From Oikopleura dioica (taxonomy: Eukaryota; Chordata; Appendicularia; Copelata; Oikopleuridae): 64,000 bases of DNA. The stretch covers positions 9,122,501 through 9,186,500 of the forward strand of contig OU015568.1 of the NCBI GenBank assembly GCA_907165135.1, given 5' to 3'. Both the position numbers and the translations under genes were made by a program. Below, one piece after another: positions 21,467-33,529 of the stretch (positions are counted from its first letter, which is position 1; each line of letters starts with the position of its first letter). Below the pieces are notes generated by a model. The model saw only the letters and a list, made by a program, of their open reading frames with translations. It was not told the origin of the DNA and searched no databases.

Positions 21467-23896
21467 ATGAATTGGACCGTGGCAGATTGGCTTAATTACT
21501 TTTCATCGGTGTTCAATTTATTGGTAAGTTGAAATTTTATTATAATATCTGAACTCCTTTGGCAATTTTTGCGTTTTTCTTTTATTAATAGTGCGCTTTA
21601 AAAATTGGTCATAAAGATAAAATTAATGAGTTTAACGTTTGTTACGTAAGAAAAGTCAGATGAGGGCCTTTTTCAGTTTGAAAGCAGAAAAGGTCAACAG
21701 CGTTTTCTTATTTTTGAATTCAGAATGTCGCGATCGGATCTGGCATCATCGGACTTGGATCTGTCGCTGCAAATATGGGGATCATTCCTTACATGGTGTT
21801 TAATGTTCTGGTGGTGGCGATTTCGATATTTACTTTGGTAAGTGAGTTTTTGGGGTGGTTGAGTTTATTTTTTGGTCGTGAGAAATTAGAACTGAAAATT
21901 TGTTGATTTTCTTGTTTGTCATTAATTTTGGTATCTTCGTTGATCTTTTTAAACCCTGGGTTGTTGTCCGTTTCATTCCCTAACTTGAATTAGGCGAAAT
22001 GTCGCGGATGTTCGGACTCACAACCCATTCGTGCTCTCTTGAATGATTGACACTAAGTTAGTATCGTGGCAAATTTGATTCGAAAAAGAACTGACTGTTC
22101 TGATTATTTTGTTGATTAGAATTTGGTGTGTAAATCAGCAACAAGAGTTTACAAATGGGAAGCGGAGAACAACGCAAACGAAATGCAGAAACTCAACTCG
22201 ACGCTCGACGATGAAATGAATGATGATTGTGAAGGTAAAGCACCCGGGGTTTCTTCTTTTACAGTTTTCTAAATTAAATTTTTCTTACATTGCTTTTGAA
22301 GATATCATGGAAAGCCGACATGATCACATCATGACGTCGTTGGAGCACATCAAAATCACCGAATTCGGAAACGACGAGTTGAAACGTAAAGATCACCCGA
22401 TTGCTTATTCCTACGAAGATATAGCCTGTGTTCTTTTCGGAAAGAAAGTGCTCATCATGAACAATATTTGCATCTTGTTCTACCTCTTCTCATGCATTTG
22501 CTCTTACATGACTCTTATCAAGGTAAAGCTCTTAGGATTCATAACCAATCATAATTTTAATTGAGGATACAATGCCAGATATCGCCATTGGAATCGTTAA
22601 AATGTTCAACGAAGAAGCAGAGATTACCAATCAATGGTACAATAATGGAACTCTTTGGCTCTTTCTAGGAAAGGCTTTGATTCAAAAATAGCTAGATTTT
22701 ATTCAACAAGTTTCAAGCCTCGTTCAGTTTTTCTTTTAATTCTCTTCCCACTTGGCTGTTGCAAGCGAATCGACTTTCTTGGTTTTACCTCAGCGATTGG
22801 CATGTTCGCTATGGGTACTTTTGTCGTTATGATTGTCGCGAAACAACCTGAAGTCGCTGGAATGTGCGAAGATCCAGGAATCGACTATCCTTTTAGAAAC
22901 AAGAACAACTCCGACATCATCAAATTCAACCACAACATCACGACCGAGTGCGAAGTCAAGTTTGTGAATCTCAGCTCGCAGTCGATCTTCTCCGCTGGAA
23001 TCTTGATCTTTGCGTACATGAGTCATTGCAACGTGCTGGCTATTTTTGCGGAAGTCAAGACTCGATCCTTGGAGAGAATGAACAAAGGTAAGAGAAACTG
23101 AAATAGGCGTGTCTTGAGTTTGACTCATCGGCCCTCTTTTGAAGGTGCTAAATTGAAGTGCATTTTAAGTGATTTACGGCGCGCTTATTCCCTGCACTGT
23201 TCTGTACATGACTGCTGCCATCTTTGCCTACTCGTCATTCTTCAATCACACGCAGCCCCAACTGATCCAACTTTACAGGTACTAAAAACGCACAGCTCGA
23301 CCAAAAGTGTGAGCCAAATTTCTAGTTTTATTCACACAGATGGCTCGAACGCAATTACTGTCTGCAACATTCTCGTTATGACTTGCATCATATTTTCAAT
23401 TCCACTCGCACTTTACCCGGCTAGGAGCACGCTTTGGAAACTCATTCATACTTTCATGCCAAGTTTTCCAGCGGTATGAAATCCGACTTTTTCTTCTGTT
23501 CATCCAATTTATTCTTCAGCCATTTGTCCCCGCTGAGCTCGACCTTCCTCGTGGAAAAGGCCGACCTTTCCCGGCTGCGATTTTCTACACTTTAATGGTC
23601 TCAATTTACTTGTTTGTCTTTTGCGTCGTCGTCAGTAACGCGGATTTCGGCCTCTTCTTGGCTTTGGCTGGCGCTGTCAGTGGATCGACTGTAATTATGA
23701 TTTTCCCAACAATGTTTCACTTGAAAATGGAAAATTGGGACTATAAATCGTTCGATAATTTCTGCGCTTTTATCAGTAAGTAATTTATTTAACAGTCAAG
23801 CTCTTATTTTTTATCTTCAGTTTTGATATTTGGCGTGTTCATCCTTTTTGGAAATACGAGTCTGGTCCTCTACAAAGAACTCTCAGCTTCGGAATG
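21467..23896 (+). CDS. Sodium-coupled amino acid transporter, SLC38/AAAP family
   Basis: About nine exons join into a multi-pass transporter of the amino acid/auxin permease superfamily. The first helix is diagnostic (FNLLNVAIGSGIIGLG, where the family reads N-x-IGSGIlGLp). Next come a charged cytosolic loop, a helix near 22440-22520, an N-glycosylated outer loop (WYNNGTLWLF) and FLGFTSAIGMFAMGTF. Later parts read ALIPCTVLYMTAAIFAYSSF, NAITVCNILVMTC and LPRGKGRPFPAAIFYT. The protein ends in a final helix and …LYKELSASE with TGA at 23894-23896. It would carry small neutral amino acids with sodium across the plasma membrane or lysosome. The junction at about 22671 fits only a GC-AG intron (AAG|GCTTTG). 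Which SLC38 member it is cannot be told. Confidence 0.85.
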
Positions 23897-24467
23897 AATC
23901 TCCGCTCTAGCATCAGGGGGTCATCGCTTGCTGCCAATCCGTCCGTTCAGCGACCAGATAAAACAAGATAGAAACAGTGAATCTACGTCTACTCCGCCTC
24001 CTCCACCGCTGCCCGGGCCGGTCCGCCGCAAAATTCAGATGTTGCTTACATCGCTTGAAGCGGGAAAAAAGACATTCCTATCTTTAAAAAAACATTTAAA
24101 CTACACGCACTTGACCCCTTATGCCTGTAAAGTACATCTTACTGTAACGAAATTTTGTAAAAACCAAAAGAAACACTGTATACTTTTCACGCAAAGTGTA
24201 CGTTTAGTTGAGTTTCGTTTCCGTTTTTATTCAATCTTTAGTTAGAATATATTAACCAGTACACAAAAAGCTTGATATCAATTTAACGCAAGAAAGCAGA
24301 CAGTTGTCAGGCAGTTTGAGGAGAAAATATGCCGGATCTGCATATTTTTAATTGATCCTGTCTGAGCTTTAACGATGGTCGTCTGATCGTCATGATTGCA
24401 CAAACAGTTATTATGCTCATAATACCCGTAAAATATACACAAAAATTCAGAGTTCAGAGAGAAACAA
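23897..24467. other. 3' flank and intergenic spacer
   Basis: The spacer separates the SLC38-type gene and the next + gene. It contains a pyrimidine-rich stretch (CTCCTCCACCGCTGCCCGGG) near 23998 and AT-rich sequence. An AAATATAC motif at 24431, 37 bp before the next ATG, may be a weak TATA box. No coding signal was seen. Confidence 0.45.
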
Positions 24468-26304
24468 ATGTTGCTTTTGCTCTTTTATAAATTTTTTATC
24501 ACAAAAGCTTCAAGTTGTCAATATTTTGACCTAAGTTGCAATCAAACACATGCGGTTCTCTCGCTAAATCAGACGTGTTACTCAGCGCTGGAACCCGCAT
24601 TCTCGACAAATTTTACGGACCTGTATGTTTCACCAACTGAGAACATTACTGCGAATACGGCGATTTCAAATGAGTGTCAGCTATCAAAGACATTAGAGAT
24701 CTCCTACGAAAAATGTTTCAATCAATCGACAGCTTTTATTCTTCATTATACAGAAATTGATGGTTTGAATATGTTTCTGTCGCCGGCACAAGAACTCTTC
24801 TGTAATAATACTGAAACAAATACTCAGACTCTGAATATGTCGAAAGAAGGTTTGAATCAAGGATCTGAGTGACACTGTTATAAAAATTTTTATAGCAAAA
24901 CTTTCTCGAAGTTTGATTACATCTGCCTCGATTCCTCGTGAAGCAGAAGTTATGTTAACTCTAAGAGGTTTGAAAGGGTCTTTTTAGATTCTTTTTCATC
25001 ATTTTAGGGGAGACAAACTTGGAGATACAATTACAATCGATGCTTCAACAGCGTCAATTGAACACGATGTCAATCTTGTTGACTGCGACATAAAAGTCGA
25101 CACTAAAACGTTTAACGTGATGAATGGTAAAAATCTTACTTCGACCGGAAATGTGCTTGGAGCGCGAAAAATATGCGACCATTCCTTCACCTTCCCCAGA
25201 TTTTCTACATCAACGAGCGTTGTAGATGCTGTAACGGTTGAATGTAAATCGGAATTGAAATCAAAGACGAGTGATACAGCCATGGTTCTGTCTGGAAAGA
25301 ACGGGCAATCGCAAATTAGTTTTTTGATTTCAGCCGACGGAACGGTTGAAGACCAGTTTTTCAAAACCCCAGCTGTTAGTGGAAACGATAACTATGTAGC
25401 TGGATCGAAATATGCGATCTTGAAAGGGATCGGATACTTGTTCGGAAGTACTGATAATTACAAGGTAACAATTCGTCGATAAATAAGGTTTTCTCATTGA
25501 CTTTCAGATTGCGATGCTTCACTGCTGCGAATTCGTTGAGCTCTCTGTCAGGCTCAATCTAAAAGTTCAGAGTCATTCGTCGATCCTGACTGTTGTTGAA
25601 CCAACGAAATCTTACAGTATGGAAGTTGACATGGATAAGTTTATTTTCATTTTTCAAGTTCTGATCTGTTTCGGCTCTGCACCAAATACGGACTGCGAAA
25701 TATTCGACGGAACTTCAGTAACTCAACTTGGCTTCCAATCAAATTACGATCACTACTCTGGCTGCCTTGTCTCGTACAATGGGACTCCAACTGCTGTCAA
25801 AAGCAAATACAGTGGTGGAAATCAAAAAGTCGAGATTCTCGGAGCTTCAAGTTGGACAGAAATTGCTGACCATCCGGGAGTGTCCTTTGCTCAAGGATGC
25901 GTGGAGGTTGAGAATGGGTTTTTGACTCTTGGCGGGAAGGATCCGTCGACTTCTGTGGACATTTTGGACATTCATCTTTTACGAAACGATGTTTGGTCGA
26001 ACGTTGGGACTCTTCAAAAGGTTTTTACAGAGGTCAGAACTTGCGCTAATATTTAAAATTTAGGGTGTGAAAGGACCGGGAGTGATCTCTTTTGGTCAGA
26101 AGATTCTTGTTGTTGGCGGTGTTGATCCAGATGGGTAAATCTCGTCGCGTTTTGGCTCACTATTTTGTCGATTTTAGAGCTGAAGTAGAATCACTGCAAT
26201 GGGATGGCAACAATGTGACAAGCAGTGAGATTATTTACAGTCTGACAGAGGCTTCTACACGACCGATGGTATTTAGGGCGTCAAGTGGCATGTGTCCTCC
26301 TTAG
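24468..26304 (+). CDS. Secreted kelch-like glycoprotein
   Basis: Five exons (24468-24868, 25008-25464, 25508-26020, 26064-26134 and 26178-26304) join in frame. The protein opens with a hydrophobic signal peptide (MLLLLFYKFFITKAS). A Cys-rich stretch follows with many N-glycosylation sequons (NQT, NFT, NIT, NST, NMS). The C-terminal part has kelch-like blades with Gly-Gly turns and downstream Trp (FLTLGGKDPSTSVDILD, VVGGVDPDG, then WDGNN). It is therefore probably an extracellular beta-propeller protein. I do not recognise a named family. The first donor is GTGACA, which bypasses an in-frame stop at 24870. Confidence 0.6.
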
Positions 26305-26990
26305 ACCATTCTTTTTGATTTTCATTTACTGTTTTTTGTTATCTATTAATTTCCAAAATAAAATCAATACATAGACCTTGATTATAATAAATTATATGTA
26401 TTTTCGATCAAAGTCAACGTAATCAATGAAGATTCATTCGAAATAAAATCGATCTAAAAGTTGATTTTTCTCCTCGTTGATTTCATGATGCGGCTGTTGA
26501 TTATCATCAAGAATAAACCGCCTGAAAAAGTATGTTTGTGAGCTGAAGTGTATAAAATCGTTGTTGATTGCTGAATTTTTTAGATTGGCGTTGGTGGAGT
26601 CAGCACCACCGGGCTCTCGCCGGGCGATGTAGTAAAGTGTGGTGGCGAGTTTCCATGGTGGATGTTCGCGCCCGTGTGCGAATCTCACCGGCGTTTTACC
26701 GCGGTGTGGTGGCGACCGCGGTCTAGTAGCATAGGAGCTTCACGTGGTGTTCAGAGTTCTTGAGAGGCCAGGGCGACCCCCGCACACCGGTAGAATATAA
26801 AAAATATCGAGAAACGCCAGCAAAAAAAAAGAAAGAGAAACGAGAAAAACAAAAAGCGGCGAATCACCACCACCGCCCGCCACGGCACCACCGAATTAGC
26901 CTCCTTTTCAAGCTCCAATTTTATCAAGCGCGAGAAGAGTTACAGAAAGAGTGACTAACTGTAAGAAAAAAAGCAAATAAGAGAAAAGAA
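26305..26990. other. Intergenic region with a GC-rich patch
   Basis: AT-rich sequence with AATAAA signals near 26357 follows the secreted gene. From 26580 to 26900 it turns GC-rich, with GTGGTGGCG and CACCACCG words repeated in both orientations, so it could fold. The patch lies just upstream of the adenosine kinase ATG and is probably its promoter or 5' leader. Confidence 0.4.
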
Positions 26991-29900
26991 ATGGGAGGCG
27001 TGGTGAGCTCGGAGGACGAGAGCAGAAAAAGGGATGAAGAGGACGAATCAGAAGATGAAGATTCTATAGAAGACTCTGATGGTAGGAGATTTTCATGTTT
27101 TATGTTATAGTTTTTAGATTTTAATGGTAGGTGAAGACGAGTATTACGGGCAGTAGCTATTATTGATCTGTCAAATCTTATCAGCATAAAAAACTTATAT
27201 TCATTTAAAAGTAACAAAATTTATGGTTTGTTCATTTTCTCTTACATGAAAATGACTACGTCATCGATGACGTATGCCAGCATCTGAGATTTTTTTTCGA
27301 GAAGTTATTAGTCGCCTTCATTGCCGCCTCGCTATTGGTGAAATTACTCACTCAGAATTTCATTTTTTCAAAAGAGGAAGTCCAGAGCACGTGCTGCTTT
27401 TTTTCCCAGAGAATTTTTTTTTCGCATTTTTTTGTTTCCACAATTTTACTCTTATTGTTCAACTATCAATTACTAGATCAATTACTAGATATTGATGTCA
27501 TTTTACTGATTATTTTACTGAGATTCTAAAATTGGGTTTTTTCAGACTCCGGCGACAGCTCAGAAGAAGAAGACGACTCTGAGGAAGAAGATTCCGACGA
27601 CGATTCTGACGAGGACGGGGAGTTAATAGAAGAAGTCGATTCTGACACGAGTTTTTTCGGCGAATCGGACACGACAGATTCGTCTGATGAAGATTCGGAG
27701 GACGAGGATGACTTTATCAAGCGAGAGGTTATCATCACGTGAGTAGTCGAATTTTCCTCTCAATGTACTGATCCTTGATTTTCAGTGAAAACATGCTCGT
27801 TGGATTCGGTCTGCCGCTGCTGGAGATCAAGGCCAAAGTTGGAGCCGGTTATTTAGACAGGTAACTTTATTGGACCCTCAGTTATTATTCTTGATTATTG
27901 ATTCGCCAATGAAATCATTTCTTTACGGCGTATTTCAGATTTGAATTGACTGCTGGTTCTCGATCCGTCGCCGGCGAAAAACAGATCTCCCTTTACGATG
28001 AACTATGTGGCTGGTTTTCAACGGAATTCCTCCCCGGCGGAGGAGCCCTAAATGTGGTCCGGGTAGCACAGGTAAATTCACTGACATCCGGGTTTCAGTA
28101 TGAACACCGTCACAGTTTCCATCAACCAAGGCGTGATTCCAGAAAGCTCCCTTCATTTTTAACCGGAGCATTGACCGAACACCGCTCTAACTCTATTTTT
28201 CTAGTGGATGCTTCCTCTCCCCAAAGTCACCTCCATCATCGGCGCCGTGGGAGCTGATGCTAATGGCAAGCGTATTTCCGAAGCCTGCGCCGCTGCCGGC
28301 ATCGTGCCCCTCTTTTACGAGCAAGAAAGCGACTCCACCGGCTGTGTGGCGAAATTGTCCGTCGATTCCAGCAGCGTTACTCAAATTACTCACCTGTCAG
28401 CAGGAAACGCTTACTCCAAACAAAGACACTTGGACTTGGGTAAGTGGCCGCTACGCTAGTTCTAGTCGCCGGTAAACCAGAGCCAAGGTTCAACTGATTT
28501 ATTCAGAGGAGAATTGGAACCGAGTCAAGGAAGCTGAATACTTTTTCATTCCCGGCCTTTTCCTAACAGGTAAAAAACAAGAAAAAATAACCAGTTCCGA
28601 TCCCCGATTCTAGTTTGTCCTGAAACAGCACTGGCAGTCGGTGAGATGTCCTCTGAAAAGGGAAAAACCTTCGCGCTAACACTTGGAAATCCCCAGCTCT
28701 GCCGACTGTACAAAGACACTCAACTGGCAGTCCTTCGATACGTCGACTTTTTGTTCACCAATGCAGAGGTAAGACCCCAATTAAACCTCAGTGGTACTTT
28801 TGATCATTTTTTTCGTCTAGTAGCCTAGTTACACGTGGAAAAGGTTAATCATCCGGCACAATAACGCCACGTCTAAAACAATGGGCTCTTTTGTCGATTT
28901 CTTTTTTTTTTCTTTTCGGCGATTAGAAGTGGAGTCTATTCTTAATACTATCAGTACATTAGTTGTCGTTTCTGCTTATTTTGGATACATGCATATAGAG
29001 AACGATATGCGTCTTTTGGAGGAATTAGACTTGAGATATCCTGACTAGTTTATACTTTTTATATGTAACCGGCATTAGCACTGGTATCGAAGCAGGTGCC
29101 AGTGGGGGCGGTCGGTCCTTCTAATTTTCGCCCAGCGCCGTCTGCGTTTTGCGCTGCCCCCAGGGACGGGCGCGTTTGTCAAGTTCAGGCTCTTCTGCTG
29201 CTGCCCGCCGCATTTTGGGTTTCCCTCTTTCCGGGAGCACAGAGCTGCTAAAAAGAGGGGACCAAAAGGCGGCGATTTTCTCACCTCGTCCGCTCCCCCC
29301 AAACGTGGCCCAACAAAGCCCTACCATCCCCCAGAACCCCGATTAAAACTCCCAAAAGAAACAGAAGAGTAGGTTAACCCCTGACTCGCCAAACCAACCC
29401 ACGCCCCATGGATGCCCCGGACTCGCATCAGAGAGATACCACTTGCGAGAGCTTACTTTTACCAACCGTTTCAGTTCTTGAAAATTTAGCAAGAGAGAAT
29501 CCACGAGGAGGAAATCAATGAAGAGAAACCCGAACCCACTTTTCTCCCTGAGGGAGACTCCCTCTAAAAACTCAGATCGGCTTGGTGTCGTTGAGGTAGT
29601 GGTTGTAATAGCTCAAGAACTATTAATAAAAAACTACTGAGCGCTATTCCACAATCTACTTCTCCATCACCGATCCACAATCGACTCCATCCCCTAATTT
29701 TCCTCAGAATGCAAAAAAAAGAGACAAAGAGAGAGAGAGAGAGCGCGATAAATATACGAGTGGGATCGTTAAAGAACATGACACAATGAGGTAGTGGACT
29801 GTTTAGGAAGGACAATATTAAAAATAACAATTCCTAAACTTCGCACTAACTCGTTCAGTCGCCCACACCATCGACCATAGCGAGCGTTACGAATCGCCCG

Positions 29901-30658
29901 GGCCCCGCGGGCAGGCACCTGCATGTTTATGCAGAAGAATCTTGACAACAAGCCCATTTCCCCATCTCAGAAGAATATCCCAAAAATACAAAAACAAAAC
30001 CTCCATCCAGGAGCGCTAAATAATCGATACATGTTTAATTAATAACCCAAATCAGAGTCAAATCAAATTCATTCCTCCCATAAAAAAGAACACCGAGTAT
30101 AACTGTATAAATTACAGTAAGCAAGACAAAAGAGCCTCTATTAACATGAGTGTAGCGGGAAATTGAATAATTGATGAGAGAACATTTTGAAAATGATAAT
30201 TTTTCAGACTGCCGTGGCCTTTGCCCAAGAAAATGAGTTTGAAACGACAGATCTTGCAGAAATTGCGCGAAAAATGTGCCTTCTGCCCAAGGTCAACTCG
30301 AACAAACCGCGCGTAGTCGTCATTACACAGGTATAATCGTCAATGCATCGTTACAGTACCTTACTGTCTTCATCAGGGAGTTGGGCCGACAGTAGTTGCT
30401 CGAGGATACGATGAAGTGCACGAATTCGAAGTGGACGTGATCGAGAGCAGTTCTGATCCTTCAGGCCTCGGCGATTTCTTCATCGGAGGTTTGATCTCAT
30501 TCCCTATTCATTTGGTGATGTTAATTTCTAATTAAGGTTTCCTCGCTCAATTAGTGCAAGGCCACGGACTTGAACGATGCGTGGAAGGAGGCCACTTCAC
30601 CGCCCAGGAACTTCTGCAAAACGGAAACGAACTAGCCGGCGCTTGTCCCTTCGAATAA
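26991..30658 (+). CDS. ADK: Adenosine kinase with acidic N-terminal extension
   Basis: Ten exons: 26991-27081, 27546-27738, 27786-27860, 27939-28071, 28205-28439, 28507-28569, 28614-28768, 30208-30330, 30377-30488 and 30537-30658. From ENMLVGFGLPLLEI onward the protein follows animal adenosine kinase closely, with the PfkB fold, PGGGALNVVRVAQWML and ITQGVGPTVVA. The catalytic loop is GLGDFFIGGFLAQL; the usual GAGD is changed to GLGD, but the base Asp is kept. The enzyme phosphorylates adenosine to AMP in the cytosol or nucleus. Unusually, two upstream exons in frame add about 95 residues made almost entirely of Asp, Glu and Ser. If the ATG inside exon 3 were used, the protein would have normal length, so alternative starts are possible. 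Intron 7 is 1.4 kb, against about 45-460 bp for the others. Confidence 0.9.
28769..30207. other. Unusually long intron 7 of the adenosine kinase gene
   Basis: This intron is 1,439 bp in a gene whose other late introns are about 45 bp. It includes a GC-rich block near 29080-29340, a GA microsatellite near 29725-29745 and AT-rich ends. An old transposon insertion is likely, but I found no terminal repeats and no coding sequence. Confidence 0.5.
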
Positions 30659-32153
30659 CTCAAAAAGCAACAATAGCAAGTCAGTTCAACCCCATTTATC
30701 GTGCCCAAAATACGCGAAAAAACTATCAATGATCTACCTCACTAAAATATGATGATGCATTTTACTGTACTCGAGCTACTCGACTGTCATTTCTCGTGTC
30801 ATCGAGTCTAACACCATATTCATATTTATTTATATAGAAGCCTAAAAATAGTATATTTTGCCTATCAAATGAAGAATCTTGTTTACCTGCTCTCTTTTAC
30901 CTATATCCACATTACCTAAACTTTCAACACTTTCTGTACGATTATCCAAATACTTGCCTTTCAAAATAAATCCAACAAGAATAAAACTTAATCCTTTCTC
31001 TCTGAACATGGCTAAAATCAGTTGACTTGAACTGGCGATTTGCTAAATCGAAGCCCGGAATCCGGATTTTTCACGGAAACGGGAGCAAAGTCCGGCAACA
31101 GGCGCTAGTCCAAGTGGAAAATATCAAATCTCGAATTGGAAAGCGTTCAAGTCCTTTTTTTTCTCAAAGGCGGAAAGGATCCCCTTGTAGAGGTCAGAAT
31201 ATATCTCAGGTCAAAATAAGCAGTTGCGGTTTGACTTTCTTTTGGCTGAAGACTTTGGTTTCCAAGAGGGAGTATTAATATCTCTTCTTTTATTTCAAAA
31301 TAAACCGAGCTGGGAGGGACAGATTTCATCTTGGATTTGAGAGGCATTTGTATTGGAAATACCGGTTGGTTGAACCGGTCGGATGAAGTGGCGATCTTGC
31401 GCAACCAAAATAGTCATTTCGCTCGAAAGGGTGATTTACAAATCAATTCTCCAGCCACCTTTTTATCGAACACCACAACAGTTCTTCTGTCGTTGATACT
31501 TTGCCATAATCTCTGTTGTTGGCAAAAATAACGATGATAACGAAGATGCAAGCTTGAACGAGGAAGAACTGTGGAGAATTTCATAATTGGATGAGCTTGT
31601 AATGAGATGAAATTGGGGCGGCGTGGAGACAATTCCGAGAAATTCAAGGTCAGATCGGTATCGTGACCGAGTTCGGAGAAAGTCAATTTTATGACCTGTG
31701 TTTGGCCTTGATCCGAGATCAAATCGATTTATAGTACTCTTGATCAAAACAGTTTATCAGAAAATGCTGATCTTGAGAATTTCTTGAAAGACCCAAGTTA
31801 GAATTTGGATTTAAAGTGAACTCATTCGCTGTCAGATACCTTATCAAAATACTTTTTAGCTATGATAAAAAAATTTCATTTCACTAAAATAAGAAGCTGT
31901 TTACTTCCCAATTGAATGCTCCGATCCTGTTTTGAGTCAAGAAAATGTGAATAAGTCTCGATGTCATTCAAGCAAATACCGTATTTGAAATACGAAGTCT
32001 GAGTAAAGAATCCTCAAAGGAAACAAGCTACACCTTGCCACTAATGATTCTAGCTTCCAGGAAGTGTGTGTAGCACCTGTTTTTAACAGCGCGCACCTTG
32101 ACTTTTCGAATCCGGCGCGCCTGTTGCTCCCTCGCGCGCCTCCTCCCTCCGAG
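30659..32153. other. Intergenic, no gene recognised
   Basis: After the kinase stop, the sequence has several AATAAA-like signals (30966) and short open frames on both strands (31027-31278 and 31463-31747) without family resemblance. A small hairpin CCGGTTGGTTGAACCGG lies near 31363. No feature can be supported. Confidence 0.4.
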
Positions 32154-32160
32154 TATTTAA
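32154..32160 (+). promoter_or_regulatory. TATA-like box of the small secreted protein gene
   Basis: TATTTAA lies 90 bp before the ATG at 32250, in a stretch that switches from GC-rich to a pyrimidine-rich leader. Placement fits a start site near 32185 and a leader of about 65 nt. Confidence 0.45.
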
Positions 32161-32249
32161 CTTCCGCTGCCAAGGTCTTCTCCATCAATCAACCGTTTGG
32201 TTTTCAATATTTACTCACTTGCGAATCCGAGAAAAACTAACTAGAAGCC

Positions 32250-32735
32250 ATGAACATAGTCGTTGTTTTCCAACTCGTCGCCGTCATCTCGGCTCGATCC
32301 TTCCACCACTTCTGCAGCAACCACCAAATGAAGAACCTCATCAACTTGTCTAATGTTGTCAAGCAAGTCTACGAAAACGACATTCTTGAGAGAAAAGTCT
32401 TCAGCAGCCGACGACGACGACACCACCCAGTTAACGTCAATGCTCCGATCGATGAGTTCTTCGTCTCTCTCGAATCCGAACTCAGCATGCTTCAACGAGA
32501 GCTTGAATACACCCCTTCTGAAATGGTCGTCTTCACTACTATCGCCGATACAGTTCGAGTTATGAACGATCTTGTCCGACAAGAATTGACAAAGAAAGAG
32601 TTGGCCATTTCCGACACTGTCCGATCGCACAAAAAGCTAGGAGTTAACTCTGAATTCGTCCGGGAGCGCGTTTCTTTGAAGCTCTCCAAGCTTGTTAATA
32701 GCTTTCTCTCTATCAAAGCCCAGTGCAACTTGTAA
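32250..32735 (+). CDS. Small secreted helical protein, cytokine- or hormone-like
   Basis: A single exon encodes 161 aa from an ATG at 32250. The start is a signal peptide (MNIVVVFQLVAVISA). The mature part is almost entirely predicted-helical amphipathic sequence. A tetrabasic site (SSRRRRHHPV) sits near residue 55, and there are only two cysteines, near residues 22 and 159. A disulfide tying the first and last helix, plus a processing site, is typical of helical cytokines and some prohormones. However, the sequence matches no family I know. Two AATAAA/TTAATA signals follow within 90 bp (32818). It is intronless in a gene-dense, intron-rich region, so it may be a retrocopy or a fast-evolving effector. 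Confidence 0.65.
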   Translation: MNIVVVFQLVAVISARSFHHFCSNHQMKNLINLSNVVKQVYENDILERKVFSSRRRRHHPVNVNAPIDEFFVSLESELSMLQRELEYTPSEMVVFTTIADTVRVMNDLVRQELTKKELAISDTVRSHKKLGVNSEFVRERVSLKLSKLVNSFLSIKAQCNL

Positions 32736-33034
32736 ATTTGTCCGTTACTGTATATTTCCTTGCACATTCTGTTTATAACTGTATATTTTCACTGGTGTAG
32801 ATTTTTAATATATATTTTAATAAATTCGAAAAATTGAAATTTGACGCTTTATTCTTTTATTTATCTGAGAGCTTCTGAATTAAAGAACTTCAGCAACGGA
32901 AGACTTAATATTTACTCTCTGCAGTTTTGTATATGTGGTTTGCAGCAATAAAATACAACGAGTATATGTTCTATCGCTCTCGTTGCTTACTCAAACAATC
33001 ATAATCCCATCGTCTTTTGTCGCTATCCATAAAA

Positions 33035-33407
33035 ATGGACGATTTCGGAAATAGCACCGAGAGATCCATGTCTGCCAAGGGCAAGGCCCCAGTAGCAACG
33101 GGCCCAAAGGGCACACGGCACATTACAGCCTCGCTCCGCGTGAAAACAGAAATGCCCAAAAATTCCAAGTCCAAGGTTGTTCAAGAGAGACAAGTGACGA
33201 AAACGCCGCTGGATCTATTTAACGCAATGCCTTATTGTCAGGTAAATGTCTATTTATTTGAATTATTCTAATAGATAATTGGAAAAGCAACAAGAAGAAA
33301 AGTACCGCCGATCGAAAGAAGAAAAGTCCAATGACGATTATGGATCGGTCAAGTTTCCTGGCGAATTCGGTATACGACGAATTACACATCAACTCGTACA
33401 AAGTTAG
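33035..33407 (+). CDS. Hypothetical 108-aa basic protein, two exons
   Basis: Exon 1 (33035-33241) starts with ATG in AAAAATGG context. A 46-bp intron (33242-33287) joins in phase to exon 2 (33288-33407). The protein is charged, with no signal peptide. It has a Lys/Pro/Gly-rich first half and a KYRRSKEEKSNDDYG stretch in the second. AATAAA lies directly after the stop. I do not recognise it. It converges on the PKC gene with 122 bp between stops. Confidence 0.55.
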
Positions 33408-33529
33408 AAATAAAGTGAATTGAAATTATTCGTAAACGGAGAAGTCGAAGTTTTTGAAATCTTTTTGTCGAATTGTTGCGTCAGAGTCAGTTCTTTTGCT
33501 GGTTATATTTTGTATGATCAAGGCGGCTT

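Noticed and set aside
32241-32767. Minus-strand ORFs opposite the small secreted protein
   Set aside because: Antisense shadows with no start context or domain; the + frame has signal peptide, TATA box and poly-A signals.
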